From Alphaproteobacteria bacterium (GTDB taxonomy: Bacteria > Pseudomonadota > Alphaproteobacteria > Sphingomonadales > Sphingomonadaceae), in NCBI GenBank assembly GCA_018823325.1, contig JAHJIJ010000027.1, positions 124,001 through 188,000 of the forward strand: a stretch of DNA of 64,000 nt. The letters run 5' to 3'. Made by a program: the position numbers and the translations under genes. The notes beneath the pieces are model-generated. The model saw nothing but the letters and a program-made list of their open reading frames with translations. It was not told where the DNA came from and ran no database searches. Shown piece by piece: positions 55,936 through 64,000 of this stretch (position 1 is its first letter; the number at the start of each line of letters is the position of its first letter).

Positions 55936-56361
55936 ATGACTACGCAGAAAATCACTGTCGAAACCCATGTTGCCGCCCCTGTCGATCATGTCTGGCAGAG
56001 CTACACGACGCCGCAGGACATCATGCAATGGAACGCCGCGTCCGATGACTGGCACACCACCGCCGCGACCGTTGACCTGCGCGAAGGCGGCACCTTTTCT
56101 TCGCGCATGGAAGCGAAGGACGGGAGCATGGGCTTCGATTTCGAGGGCACCTACACGCGGATCGAGCCGCAGCGCCTGATCGAATACAGCTTTGGCGATC
56201 GCAAGGCCCGGGTCGATTTCGAACCGGAGAATGATGGCGTGCGGGTACGCGTCACTTTCGAGGCTGAGGAGGAGCACGGCATCGACCAGCAGCGGGAGGG
56301 ATGGCAGGCGATCCTGGACAATTTCGCGCGGCACGCGGCGAGGACGAAGCAGGCGGGTTGA
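55936..56361 (+). CDS. SRPBCC (AHSA1-type) domain protein
   Basis: 141 residues from ATG 55936. Same fold as its neighbour: TVETHVAAPVDHVWQSYTTP, DIMQWNAASDDWHTT, GTFSSRMEAKDGSMGFDFEG, RIEPQRLIEYSFGDRKARVD, then the C-terminal helix QQREGWQAILDNFARHA. Only the framework is shared with the first SRPBCC protein; the two are not recent copies. Followed by a family A repeat. Confidence 0.9.
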   Translation: MTTQKITVETHVAAPVDHVWQSYTTPQDIMQWNAASDDWHTTAATVDLREGGTFSSRMEAKDGSMGFDFEGTYTRIEPQRLIEYSFGDRKARVDFEPENDGVRVRVTFEAEEEHGIDQQREGWQAILDNFARHAARTKQAG

Positions 56362-56390
56362 GCGGGCGCCTCGATTCTATCATCCCATTT

Positions 56391-56480
56391 CCGTTCGGGC
56401 TGAGCTTGTCGAAGCCCTGTCCTCCACTTTTGGCCTTGATCCAAAGAAGTGCAGCCCTTCGACAAGCTCAGGGCGAACGG
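56391..56480. repeat. Family A inverted repeat, copy 4
   Basis: 90 bp, arms CCGTTCGGGCTGAGCTTGTC and CAAGCTCAGGGCGAACGG. Located between two convergent genes. Confidence 0.92.
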
Positions 56481-56503
56481 AATGGGGGAAATGGCCTTTC
56501 CCT

Positions 56504-57388
56504 TCAGTCAATCACCTCCATCGCCATCAGGCGCGCCACCGTCTCATGGCGGAAGCGCTCGAAGCTGGAGCGGGCCTCTGGCACGGGCAAGCCGGGCACG
56601 AAGGCCGCCTCGATCTCCTCGTGCATCGCGCGCATCTCCGGCAGGAATTCGCTGTGCGTGAGAATATGGAAGCGGTTCTCGCGGATCGCCTCCACCACCA
56701 GCCGGCCCATTTCCATTGGGTCCATGGCGGCGCGCATTGCGGCCCAGAAACGCTTGACGAATTCCCCCTCCTCGCCCGGCGGCGCGCTGCTGTCGTCCTC
56801 CGGCACCGGCATCAGGGCGCTCTGCACGGCGCCGGGAAACAGGCAGGAGACACCGATGCCATGCGGCGCGAGATCGAGCCGCAGCGTCTGGGTGTAGCCG
56901 CGCACCGCATATTTGCTCGCCGCATAGGCTCCGGCGCCGGGCAGCGGCACCATGCCCGCCATCGAGGCGGTGTTGATGACATGCCCACCCTCGCCCTGCG
57001 CCTTGATGATCGGCACGATGATCTTGCAGCCATTCACCACGCCGCCAAGGTTGATGCCGATGGTGCGGTCCCAATCGTTGAAGTCGGGATCGTCCGCCGC
57101 GCCGCCACCGCCGACCCCGGCATTGTTGGCCAGCAGGTGGATCTTGCCGAACAGATCCAGCGCTTCCTGAGCGGCCGCGCGCAGTGCGCTCCGGTCTGTC
57201 ACATCGACCCGGACGAAGCGGACCGCATTATTGCCCTTCAGCATCTCGCGGGCAGCATCGAGATGATCCTGATTATAATCGGCAATCACCAGCCGCATGC
57301 CCTCGGCAAGGAAATTGCGCGCCATGCCAAGGCCGATGCCGCTGGCGCCGCCGGTCACGAACGCCACCTTGCCCGCGAAATTCCGCAT
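56504..57388 (-). CDS. Short-chain dehydrogenase/reductase
   Basis: 294 residues from ATG 57388. Rossmann motif TGGASGIG at 12-19, NNAG at 88-91, catalytic Ser142, Tyr155 and Lys159 (YAASK). Asp37 after the second strand (VIADYNQ) suggests NAD preference. The C-terminal 80 residues (PPGEEGEFVKRFWAAMRAAM onward) are longer than in classical SDRs. Substrate unknown. Confidence 0.92.
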   Translation of the reverse strand: MRNFAGKVAFVTGGASGIGLGMARNFLAEGMRLVIADYNQDHLDAAREMLKGNNAVRFVRVDVTDRSALRAAAQEALDLFGKIHLLANNAGVGGGGAADDPDFNDWDRTIGINLGGVVNGCKIIVPIIKAQGEGGHVINTASMAGMVPLPGAGAYAASKYAVRGYTQTLRLDLAPHGIGVSCLFPGAVQSALMPVPEDDSSAPPGEEGEFVKRFWAAMRAAMDPMEMGRLVVEAIRENRFHILTHSEFLPEMRAMHEEIEAAFVPGLPVPEARSSFERFRHETVARLMAMEVID

Positions 57389-57549
57389 CCCTGTCCTCTC
57401 CTCAAAAAACGGGCGCACCTTATGGCGTCGCCGCACGCGGATCAGGACTAACCCGCTAGCGCGCCAGCGCCAAGCGCCTTGACCCGCCCCAACTCGATTG
57501 CCATCAGGCCCACAATTGAGATTTCAACACACGGGAGCGGAGAAAGCAG

Positions 57550-58467
57550 ATGCAGTCCATTTTGGTGATCGGCGCAGGGTCCATGGGGTGCCTGTTTGCC
57601 GCCCGCATTGCCGAGAGTGGCGCGGACGTGCTGCTGATCGACGTGGACAAGAGCCGGATCGACGCGATCGACAAGGACGGCATTCACCTCACGGATGATA
57701 ATGGCACCCGCACGATTCCCCTGCGCGCCCGTCTGGCGGCGGATGCGCAGCCGCCCATCGATCTGGCGCTGCTCTTCACCAAGGGGATGCACAGCCGCTC
57801 GGCCATCCGGTCCATCGCGCATCTGGCGGCGAGCGGCACTTATGTGCTGACGCTCCAGAATGGCCTCGGCAATCCCGAGATTGTCGCGGAAACCTTCCCC
57901 GCTGACCAGATCCTCAAAGGCATTGCCGCACTACCCGCGGACTTGCACGGCCTCAATGGCGTGGAATCGCACGGCGCCGGCCATGTCGAACTGGGCGCCA
58001 TGACACCGGCCGGCGCGCAAGCTGCGCAGGCGGCGACCGCCCTGCTCGCCCGCGCCGGCTTCGATGCGCGCTACAGTGCGGAGATCGACGTGGCGATCTG
58101 GGAAAAGGTCGCCTTCAACGCCGCGCTGAACCCGCTTGGCGCCGTCACCGGCCAGCCCAATGCCGGCGTGGACAATGCGCCGGGCCGTCGCATCATCGCC
58201 GCCATTGTGGAAGAAGTCGTCGCCACCGCGCAGGCCCATGGCGTCGCGGTGGACAAGCCGCGCATTGAGGGCGCTATCGATCATGCGCTGGCTGAACATC
58301 GCGGCCACAAGGCCTCCATGCTGCAGGACATGATTGCCGGGCGCGCCAGTGAGATCGACTTCATCAATGGCGCCGTCTGCGACCGGGCGCGCGCGGTGGG
58401 AGTCGCCGCCCCGACCAATCAGACCATGGCCGATCTGGTGCGTCTGATGGAGCAGAGGCGGGGGTGA
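57550..58467 (+). CDS. Ketopantoate reductase-like protein (PanE/ApbA family)
   Basis: 305 residues. NADPH-binding GAGSMG at 8-13, then LLFTKGMHSRSAI (Lys), LTLQNGLGNPE, and IWEKVAFNAALNPLGAVTGQ, the conserved block with the catalytic Lys and Asn. C-terminal helical domain with HKASMLQDMIAGRASEIDFI. Some members make pantoate and others act on other ketoacids, so the gene name panE is not assigned. Diverges from the SDR gene. Confidence 0.88.
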   Translation: MQSILVIGAGSMGCLFAARIAESGADVLLIDVDKSRIDAIDKDGIHLTDDNGTRTIPLRARLAADAQPPIDLALLFTKGMHSRSAIRSIAHLAASGTYVLTLQNGLGNPEIVAETFPADQILKGIAALPADLHGLNGVESHGAGHVELGAMTPAGAQAAQAATALLARAGFDARYSAEIDVAIWEKVAFNAALNPLGAVTGQPNAGVDNAPGRRIIAAIVEEVVATAQAHGVAVDKPRIEGAIDHALAEHRGHKASMLQDMIAGRASEIDFINGAVCDRARAVGVAAPTNQTMADLVRLMEQRRG

Positions 58468-58483
58468 GGAACACCCCAACCTC

Positions 58484-58598
58484 CCGTTCGTGTCGAGCCT
58501 TCGACTGCGCGCAGAGTGGGCGCTCTTCAGCCTTTCGCTGAAATCGAGACACGCGAGGGCTGTGCTGATCGTGTCTCCACTTCGCTCGACACGAACGG
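58484..58598. repeat. Inverted repeat, CGTTCGTGTCGAG type
   Basis: Perfect 14-bp arms: CCGTTCGTGTCGAG at 58484-58497 and CTCGACACGAACGG at 58585-58598, about 115 bp apart end to end. Distinct from family A though both begin CCGTTCG. No coding capacity. Confidence 0.87.
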
Positions 58599-58621
58599 AG
58601 CGGGATTTCTAAAACAAGATT

Positions 58622-59962
58622 TTATTGCAGTGCCTTGCAGGCCGAATTGAACACCATTTCCCGCAACGCCGGAAAATCCTCGATGCCATATTCGGCGGCG
58701 TCGTCGCTGCAGACGATCTCCACCCGGCCCTTGCACAGGCGCAGATCGAGGTCTTCGGGCTTGATGATCCGGCGGGAATTCACGTCATAGAATGCCCAGA
58801 CGCGCGGCGTGGTATATTCGCCGATGTTCTGGTCGACCACCAGCGCGAGCCGCCCGGTGCTCAACCGCACGACAGAGCCGATCGGATAAACGCCCACGCT
58901 CTCGATGAAATGATCGAGAATATCGTCATCCAGCTCGCCTTCCATCGCCCGCATCAGGCCAAGCGCAGCATTGGGATCGATGCGGGGACGATGCGGCCGG
59001 TCGGACGTCATCGAGTCATAGACATCGCAGACCGCCGCCATCCGGCCGAACAGGCTGATATTGTCGCCGGTAAGCTGGTTGGGATAGCCCGAACCATCGC
59101 AGCGCTCATGATGTTCGAGGCAGACGAGCGCCACATCCTCGGGGATTTCGCCGCCCATCTGGAGGAACTCGTAGCCAAGCGTGGTGTGCGTCTCGACGAT
59201 CTTGCGCTCGGCCTCGCTCAGATCCTCGCTGATCGTCGCAACGTCGATAGGCAGATGGCCCATGCCGACGTCCATCAGCAGGCCGGCCAGCCCGGCTTCC
59301 TTCACGCGCGCGTCATCCAGGCCCATCTGGCGGCCAAGCGCGATCATCAGGGCGCTCACGGCAAGACCATGGGCATAAAGCGAGCTGTTTTCTCGCCGAA
59401 TGCGCATCAGGCCGTTGAAGGCATGGGGATTGCGCTGCACGGAGGCAAACAGATCCTCGATGACCGGCTCCACCTGCCCGCGCGAGATCGCCTTGCCCAG
59501 CCGCGCCTGTTCGAACACAGCGCCCAGCACCCGGTTGGCGCGGGCGACGACCGCCTTGGCGTGGCCCACTTCCCGCGCCACGCTGAGCGACGTGGTGGAG
59601 CGGGCGTCGAACGGAATGACATTGGAGCCAAGCGGACGCTCCGGCGTGATCTTGCGCTGACGCTCCATCCGCACGCGCTCTGCCATGCTCGCGCCGCCGG
59701 AGGGGGCAGATGAGCCGGCCGCGACAAGCGCACGCCGCAACGACGTCGCGGGGGGACGGGGGCCGCCTGCGCCGCCAACATCATCGCCCTTCGCGACGTC
59801 GATCATCACGCCCTCGACTTCGCTGGCGCGCAGGTCGGCGAGGATCTGCGGATCGGTCAGCAGGAATTTCGTCCGCCAGAACGGATGCTTGAGCCACGGT
59901 CCTTCCAGCTTGTGAATGAACATGCCGAGCTTCACGTCGGCAACATCGATTCTCTTGAGCAT
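58622..59962 (-). CDS. DUF3391 and HD-GYP domain protein with altered HD motif
   Basis: 446 residues. The first 120 or so resemble DUF3391 (KLGMFIHKLEGPWLKHPFWR), then a linker, then an HD-GYP domain. GYP lies at 292-294 in HHERCDGSGYPNQL and HH at 284-285. The HD pair itself reads MD (residues 230-231, in GLLMDVGMGHLP) where active enzymes have HD and a nearby Lys. Predicted c-di-GMP phosphodiesterase fold; the missing first histidine makes catalysis doubtful. Could act as a c-di-GMP sensor. Confidence 0.88.
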   Translation of the reverse strand: MLKRIDVADVKLGMFIHKLEGPWLKHPFWRTKFLLTDPQILADLRASEVEGVMIDVAKGDDVGGAGGPRPPATSLRRALVAAGSSAPSGGASMAERVRMERQRKITPERPLGSNVIPFDARSTTSLSVAREVGHAKAVVARANRVLGAVFEQARLGKAISRGQVEPVIEDLFASVQRNPHAFNGLMRIRRENSSLYAHGLAVSALMIALGRQMGLDDARVKEAGLAGLLMDVGMGHLPIDVATISEDLSEAERKIVETHTTLGYEFLQMGGEIPEDVALVCLEHHERCDGSGYPNQLTGDNISLFGRMAAVCDVYDSMTSDRPHRPRIDPNAALGLMRAMEGELDDDILDHFIESVGVYPIGSVVRLSTGRLALVVDQNIGEYTTPRVWAFYDVNSRRIIKPEDLDLRLCKGRVEIVCSDDAAEYGIEDFPALREMVFNSACKALQ

Positions 59963-60143
59963 CAGGACTCCGCCGGTAAACTTCGAGCGGGCAAAATGCT
60001 CCGCGCACGATACTGAACGGATAATGGGCTTGGTTATTTAACTGTTGTCTTTGTCTATATACCATCTTTTCGGCGCGTTGGCGTCAGGTACGGACCGTGC
60101 GGCGTGCCGACAATCGTGAACAAGGAGGCCGACCGGCAATTCC

Positions 60144-60617
60144 ATGGCAAAGGAAACCCGCGCCACCCGCGCGCTGAGCAAGGCCGGCATCGCCTTTTCC
60201 GTCCACAGCTATGAGTATGACCCCGCCGCAGCCAGCATCGGCCTGCAGGCGGCAGCGGCGCTGGGCGAGCCGCCCGAACGGGTGCTCAAGACGCTGATGG
60301 CGCTGGTCGATGGCAAGCCCGCCTGCGCCATCGTCCCGGCAAACAGTGAAGTCGCCATGAAGAAGCTCGCCGCCGCGCTGGGCGGGAAGGCAGCGACCAT
60401 GATGAAGCCGGCGGATGCCGAGCGCCTCAGCGGATACAAGGTCGGCGGGATCAGCCCTTTTGGCCAGATGAAGCCAGTCCGCGCGGTGGTGGACGCCAGC
60501 GCGCTCGCGCAACCGCATGTCTACCTGAATGGCGGGCAGCGCGGCCTCCAGATCCGCATGGCGCCGCAGGATGTGGTCACCTGCCTCAGCGCGACCGTGG
60601 CGGCCATCACGGCCTGA
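60144..60617 (+). CDS. ybaK: Cys-tRNA(Pro) deacylase YbaK/EbsC
   Basis: 157 residues. Family opening ATRALSKAGIAFSVHSYEYD, then GEPPERVLKTLMALVDGKPA with the conserved Lys, AAALGGKAATMMKPADAERL, GYKVGGISPFGQMK and the ending GLQIRMAPQDVV. Edits Cys-tRNA-Pro produced by prolyl-tRNA synthetase. ACCGGC ahead of the ATG is not a strong Shine-Dalgarno sequence. Confidence 0.92.
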   Translation: MAKETRATRALSKAGIAFSVHSYEYDPAAASIGLQAAAALGEPPERVLKTLMALVDGKPACAIVPANSEVAMKKLAAALGGKAATMMKPADAERLSGYKVGGISPFGQMKPVRAVVDASALAQPHVYLNGGQRGLQIRMAPQDVVTCLSATVAAITA

Positions 60618-60626
60618 CGCCGGCGA

Positions 60627-61733
60627 TCAGCCGGGCTGCTCGGGCGCCGGCGTCGGCTGTGGGCGCGGTTGCCAGCGGGAGAGCGTGAGGGTGAAGCAGG
60701 CGCCACCATTGGCCTTGCGGTAGGTCGCGGCGCCGCCATGGGCCTCGGCAATGCCGCGCACCACGGAAAGGCCTAGGCCGCTGCCCTTTGCAGCGCCGCC
60801 CTGCTCCATGTAGCGGCGGAACGGATCGAAGGCATGGCGCGCGAATTCCTCGGTCATCCCCGGCCCTTCATCGGTCACGCTCAGTTGCACGTTGGACGAG
60901 GCGATCCGTAGCGCGACCGTCACCTGGCCGGGCTTTGCGTGCCGATGAGCATTCTCGAGCAGCGCCATCAGCGCCTGCCTTATGCGCGCGGTATCGACAT
61001 TGCAGAGGCCCCGATCAAGCGAGGTGACGATCCGGAAGCCCGCTGCTTCAAGGCCGGGCTGCATCAGGCGGACCACGGCCTCGAGTTCATCTGCCAGTTC
61101 GACCTGCTGGAAACGCATGTCCAGCCGCCCGCCTTCCATCAGGCTCACCGTTCGCAGATCCTCGATCAGCCGCGTGAGGGCATTGACCTGCACGACGAGC
61201 GAGCGCAGCAGCGGCGGATCGGGCGCGAATACGCCATCGGCCAGCCCCTGCAGGCGACCGGAGAGAATAGTAACGGGCGTACGCAATTCATGCGCGATGG
61301 TCGCGTTCCAGCGCCGTACGGCTTCGCCGGCCTGCTCCAGCCGGTCGGCCAGCAGATTGAAGTCCTCGACCAGCATCGTCGCTTCGCTTGGCGCTCGCTC
61401 GTCAGTACTGGCGCGCGCCTTGATATTGCCGTCAGCCATCATGCGCGCTGTCTGGGCCACCGAAACCAACGGCTTCACGATCCGGCGGGCGAGCCGCGTC
61501 GCAACAAGTACGGCAATGCCGATGGCGGCGACGCAAAACAGCACGATCATCAGCCACTCGATGCCGCGTGGTGTCCAGTCGTCTGTCATTGGAAACAGAA
61601 GATGCGGCGCAACACGAATGATCACGCCGTAGAAAGCGTAGAGCCCGAAGATGGTGAGCAGCACCGAGGCCACAGTGGCGATGACCGTCGAGAGGACGAT
61701 CTGCCGCCCGAGTCCGCCGACGGGCTGCCTCAT
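60627..61733 (-). CDS. Sensor histidine kinase (BaeS-like)
   Basis: 368 residues. Two membrane segments (about 13-40 and 59-80) flank a short 20-residue periplasmic loop. A HAMP domain (VATRLARRIVKPLVSVAQTA) precedes the dimerisation helix with His148 (ATIAHELRTPV). Kinase domain: LLENAHRHA (N-box), DEGPGM, GSGLGLSVV. Pro-rich C-terminus. Its start overlaps the response-regulator stop by 4 bp (ATGA). The tiny sensing loop suggests detection in the membrane or of envelope stress. Confidence 0.93.
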   Translation of the reverse strand: MRQPVGGLGRQIVLSTVIATVASVLLTIFGLYAFYGVIIRVAPHLLFPMTDDWTPRGIEWLMIVLFCVAAIGIAVLVATRLARRIVKPLVSVAQTARMMADGNIKARASTDERAPSEATMLVEDFNLLADRLEQAGEAVRRWNATIAHELRTPVTILSGRLQGLADGVFAPDPPLLRSLVVQVNALTRLIEDLRTVSLMEGGRLDMRFQQVELADELEAVVRLMQPGLEAAGFRIVTSLDRGLCNVDTARIRQALMALLENAHRHAKPGQVTVALRIASSNVQLSVTDEGPGMTEEFARHAFDPFRRYMEQGGAAKGSGLGLSVVRGIAEAHGGAATYRKANGGACFTLTLSRWQPRPQPTPAPEQPG

Positions 61734-62431
61734 GAAAGATCCGCCAGCCGGAAGCCCACGCCGCGCACATTGTTGACGAAGCCGGAGGCGCCAGCTTCCT
61801 CCAGCTTGCGACGCAGCTTGCTCAGATGCGTATCCACCGTCCGATCGAGCGCATCACCGCCCGGCAGGCAGGCATCGACCAGCTCGCTACGGGAGAAGGC
61901 CCGCTTCGGCGCACGCGCCATATGGGCCAGAATCCGAAATTCGGTCAGCGTGAGCGGCAGGCTGACCCGGTCCGGATTGTCTCCGCCGATCACGCTGGCC
62001 AGATGGCTGTCCATGTCGATCTCGATTGGCCCCACGCGCATCGTTGCGCCATTATTGCCCCCTGCCCTGCGCAACACGGCGCGCGCCCGGGCGGCGACTT
62101 CCAGCGCATTGAAGGGCTTCACGACATAATCGTCCGCACCGATGCGCAGTGCCTGGAGCTTGTCGATATCCTGATCGAGCGCGGTCAACATGATCACGGG
62201 CGTCGTACCCCGGCGGCGCAGCTCGGCCAGAACTTCCCACCCGTTGAGGCGCGGCATCTGGACATCGAGCATGACGAGATCGGGCTTGAGAGCAAGATGG
62301 AGCTCAAGGGCGGTGCGGCCATCGGCAGCGCGGACAGTACGAAACCCCTCGCGCTCCAGATAGGCGGCGATCACTTCTGCGATTTCGGGTTCGTCCTCGG
62401 CGACGAGAACCAGTGCGTTTTCGGCGTCCAT
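61730..62431 (-). CDS. OmpR-family response regulator (BaeR-like)
   Basis: 233 residues. Receiver domain with phosphoacceptor Asp56 (LVMLDVQMP), acidic pair DE at 13-14 and Lys in DDYVVKPF. C-terminal winged helix: LTLTEFRILAHMARAPKRAF, VDTHLSKLRRKLEEAGASGF, VNNVRGVGFRL. Coupled to the kinase and divergent from the efflux operon across 145 bp, so it probably controls that operon. Confidence 0.94.
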   Translation of the reverse strand: MDAENALVLVAEDEPEIAEVIAAYLEREGFRTVRAADGRTALELHLALKPDLVMLDVQMPRLNGWEVLAELRRRGTTPVIMLTALDQDIDKLQALRIGADDYVVKPFNALEVAARARAVLRRAGGNNGATMRVGPIEIDMDSHLASVIGGDNPDRVSLPLTLTEFRILAHMARAPKRAFSRSELVDACLPGGDALDRTVDTHLSKLRRKLEEAGASGFVNNVRGVGFRLADLS

Positions 62432-62576
62432 GACTTTCCTTCTTCCTTCATGGGCGTTAACTCACTTCCCTTGAGGCCACTAGCCGCCCTCCACACTTTC
62501 TCTACATTTCCGTCACACTCGCTCGACAGGCCCGTTCCAAAGGGCAGGCGCAGACAAGCAACCCCAAGAGTCGGAC

Positions 62577-63761
62577 ATGATGACACCTTGCCCCCCCAGG
62601 CGCTCCGGCGCCTTCATCGTTATCGCGTCCACGGCGCTGTTGCTTTCTGCCTGCTCGGGAGGCGAGGCCCCACCCGCGCCTCCCCCGCCTGATGTATCGG
62701 TCGTGACGGTCTCCCCCTCACGCGTCGATGTGGCGGACGAACTGCCGGGCCGGGTCATGGCCTTTCGCGTGGCGGAAATCCGCCCGCAGGTGAATGGCGT
62801 GATCCAGCGCCGGCTGTTCGAGCAGGGCACGGAAGTGCGCGCAGGTCAGCCTCTGTTCCAGATCGACCCCGCGCCTTTCCGCGCCGATACCGCCAGCGCG
62901 GCCGCCGCTGTCCAGCGCGCGCAGGCGGCGCTCAACCGCGCCCGCATTCAGGCGGAGCGGCTCGCGCCTCTCGTGAAGGTGGATGCCATCAGCGGTCAGG
63001 CCTATGACGATGCCGTGGCCGCGCGCGATCAGGCCGCAGCCGATCTCGCGCAGAGCCGCGCCGCGCTCGCTCGCCAGCAGGTCGATCTCAATTTTGCAAC
63101 GATCCGCTCGCCGATCAGCGGTCGGATCGATCAGTCGCTCGTCACCGAAGGCGCCCTCGCCGCAGTCGGCGCCACCGAGCCGCTTGCCACCGTTCAACAG
63201 ATTGACCGCGTCTATGTTGACGTGCGTCAGCCGGCCGCCCGCCTCGAAACGCTGCGCGAGGCGGCGCGTGCCGGCACTTCCGCCCAGGGCGCCCCCGTGG
63301 AAATCGTGGCTTCCGATGGGCGGGCCTATCCGGTCACCGGACGCCTGCTTTTCTCGGGCATCAGTGTCGACCCCGGCACGGGCGAAGTCATTGCCCGCGT
63401 CGAGGTTCCCAACCCTGAAAGGGCGCTGCTGCCCGGCATGTTCGTTCGCGCGCGGCTGCCGCGCGTGACCTTGCCGAACGCGCTCACCCTGCCACAGCAG
63501 GCGGTGGTGCGCGATCCCACCGGCAATGCCAGCGTGCGGGTCGTCGGCAAGGACGGCAAGGTGGTCGCACGCCCGGTACAGACCGGGGACGTGCGCGACG
63601 GCACGATCGTCATCATGTCCGGGCTCAAGGCCGGCGAGACCGTGATCGTGGAAGGGCAGGACCGCGTCCAGCCCGGCGCGCAGGTCAAGCCTGTGCCGTG
63701 GCGCCAGGACGGTCAGCAGGGCCAGGCGCAAGGCGCCGCCCCCGCCGCATCCGGCCGCTGA
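62577..63761 (+). CDS. RND efflux periplasmic adaptor lipoprotein
   Basis: 394 residues. Lipobox LSAC with Cys26. Typical order: beta-barrel and lipoyl halves (AEIRPQVNGVIQRRLFEQGT, VRAGQPLFQIDPAPF), alpha-hairpin (about 100-170), the returning lipoyl strand (NFATIRSPISGRIDQSLVTE), and membrane-proximal domain. The adaptor joins an inner-membrane RND pump to an outer-membrane channel. Start at the first of two in-frame ATGs. Followed 16 bp later by the pump gene. Confidence 0.94.
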   Translation: MMTPCPPRRSGAFIVIASTALLLSACSGGEAPPAPPPPDVSVVTVSPSRVDVADELPGRVMAFRVAEIRPQVNGVIQRRLFEQGTEVRAGQPLFQIDPAPFRADTASAAAAVQRAQAALNRARIQAERLAPLVKVDAISGQAYDDAVAARDQAAADLAQSRAALARQQVDLNFATIRSPISGRIDQSLVTEGALAAVGATEPLATVQQIDRVYVDVRQPAARLETLREAARAGTSAQGAPVEIVASDGRAYPVTGRLLFSGISVDPGTGEVIARVEVPNPERALLPGMFVRARLPRVTLPNALTLPQQAVVRDPTGNASVRVVGKDGKVVARPVQTGDVRDGTIVIMSGLKAGETVIVEGQDRVQPGAQVKPVPWRQDGQQGQAQGAAPAASGR

Positions 63762-63777
63762 GAGCGAGAGAGACCCC

Positions 63778-64000
63778 ATGCCCCGCTTCTTCATAGACCG
63801 GCCGATCTTCGCCTGGGTGGTCGCGATCGCGATCATGCTCGCCGGTGTGATCGCCATCCCGCAGCTGCCGATCGAGCGCTATCCCACGATCGCGCCGCCG
63901 AGCATCAGCATCACCGCGACCTACCCTGGCGCCACGCCGCAGACGATGAACGACAGCGTCGTCAGTCTGATCGAGCGGGAGCTTTCGAGCGTCAAGAACC
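63778..64000 (+). CDS. RND efflux pump permease (3' truncated)
   Basis: The first 74 codons only; the gene runs off the window. It opens PRFFIDRPIFAWVVAIAIML, the usual start of AcrB/MexB pumps, with the first membrane helix, then AIPQLPIERYPTIAPPSISI and ATYPGATPQTMNDSVV. The family length is about 1040 residues. In operon with the adaptor. Confidence 0.95.
   Translation, partial: MPRFFIDRPIFAWVVAIAIMLAGVIAIPQLPIERYPTIAPPSISITATYPGATPQTMNDSVVSLIERELSSVKN

Overview
The window reads as the chromosome of a sphingomonad (Alphaproteobacteria, order Sphingomonadales). It is GC-rich and densely coded, with mostly housekeeping or metabolic genes. Pointers to the group are two large TonB-dependent receptors, a LexA gene preceded by the alphaproteobacterial GTTC-N7-GTTC box, the recG/sdhE/mfd neighbourhood, XrtA (exosortase A)-associated genes with a PEP-CTERM protein whose sorting tail is of the sphingomonad kind, and several intergenic inverted-repeat families. 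I found no tRNA, rRNA, insertion sequence, prophage or CRISPR array.

Layout. 1-9.8 kb: 3' part of rpoD, a GT25 glycosyltransferase, a minus-strand operon (DOMON-like protein, NamZ/DUF1343, EamA exporter), tyrS, two PilZ genes, recG and sdhE. 10-21 kb: mfd, a 909-residue TonB receptor, a secreted serine hydrolase, a repeat-rich gap with an AT-richer zinc-ribbon gene, a GFA-family protein and a bestrophin. 21-30 kb: lexA, comEC, gltX-gltA, def, recR, fmt-truA, a hemerythrin. 30-36 kb: XrtA-associated decarboxylase and ligase diverging from an acyl carrier protein, a small secreted protein, trxB, an ASCH-like protein.

36-40 kb is the most interesting block: a four-gene operon encoding a circularly permuted ATP-grasp enzyme, an alpha-E protein, a transglutaminase-like protease and the proteasome homologue Anbu. 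This looks like a peptide-making and peptide-trimming system whose product is unknown. Next to it, leuA is preceded by a short Leu-rich reading frame and competing hairpins that look like an attenuator.

42-54 kb: a NYN-LOTUS protein, cytochrome b561, a TonB receptor divergent from an AraC regulator, an SBF-like transporter, an S9 peptidase, the PEP-CTERM protein, an aldehyde dehydrogenase and a phosphoesterase. 54-64 kb: a TetR regulator with a clear operator followed by two SRPBCC genes, an SDR, a ketopantoate-reductase-like protein, an HD-GYP protein with an altered HD motif, YbaK, and a two-component pair divergent from an RND efflux operon that runs off the end.

Starts were moved from the longest reading frame wherever family alignment, a Shine-Dalgarno sequence or a 4-bp overlap with the previous stop argued for it. 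These choices are stated in each entry. Functions are inferred from sequence motifs recognised by eye; no database search was run.
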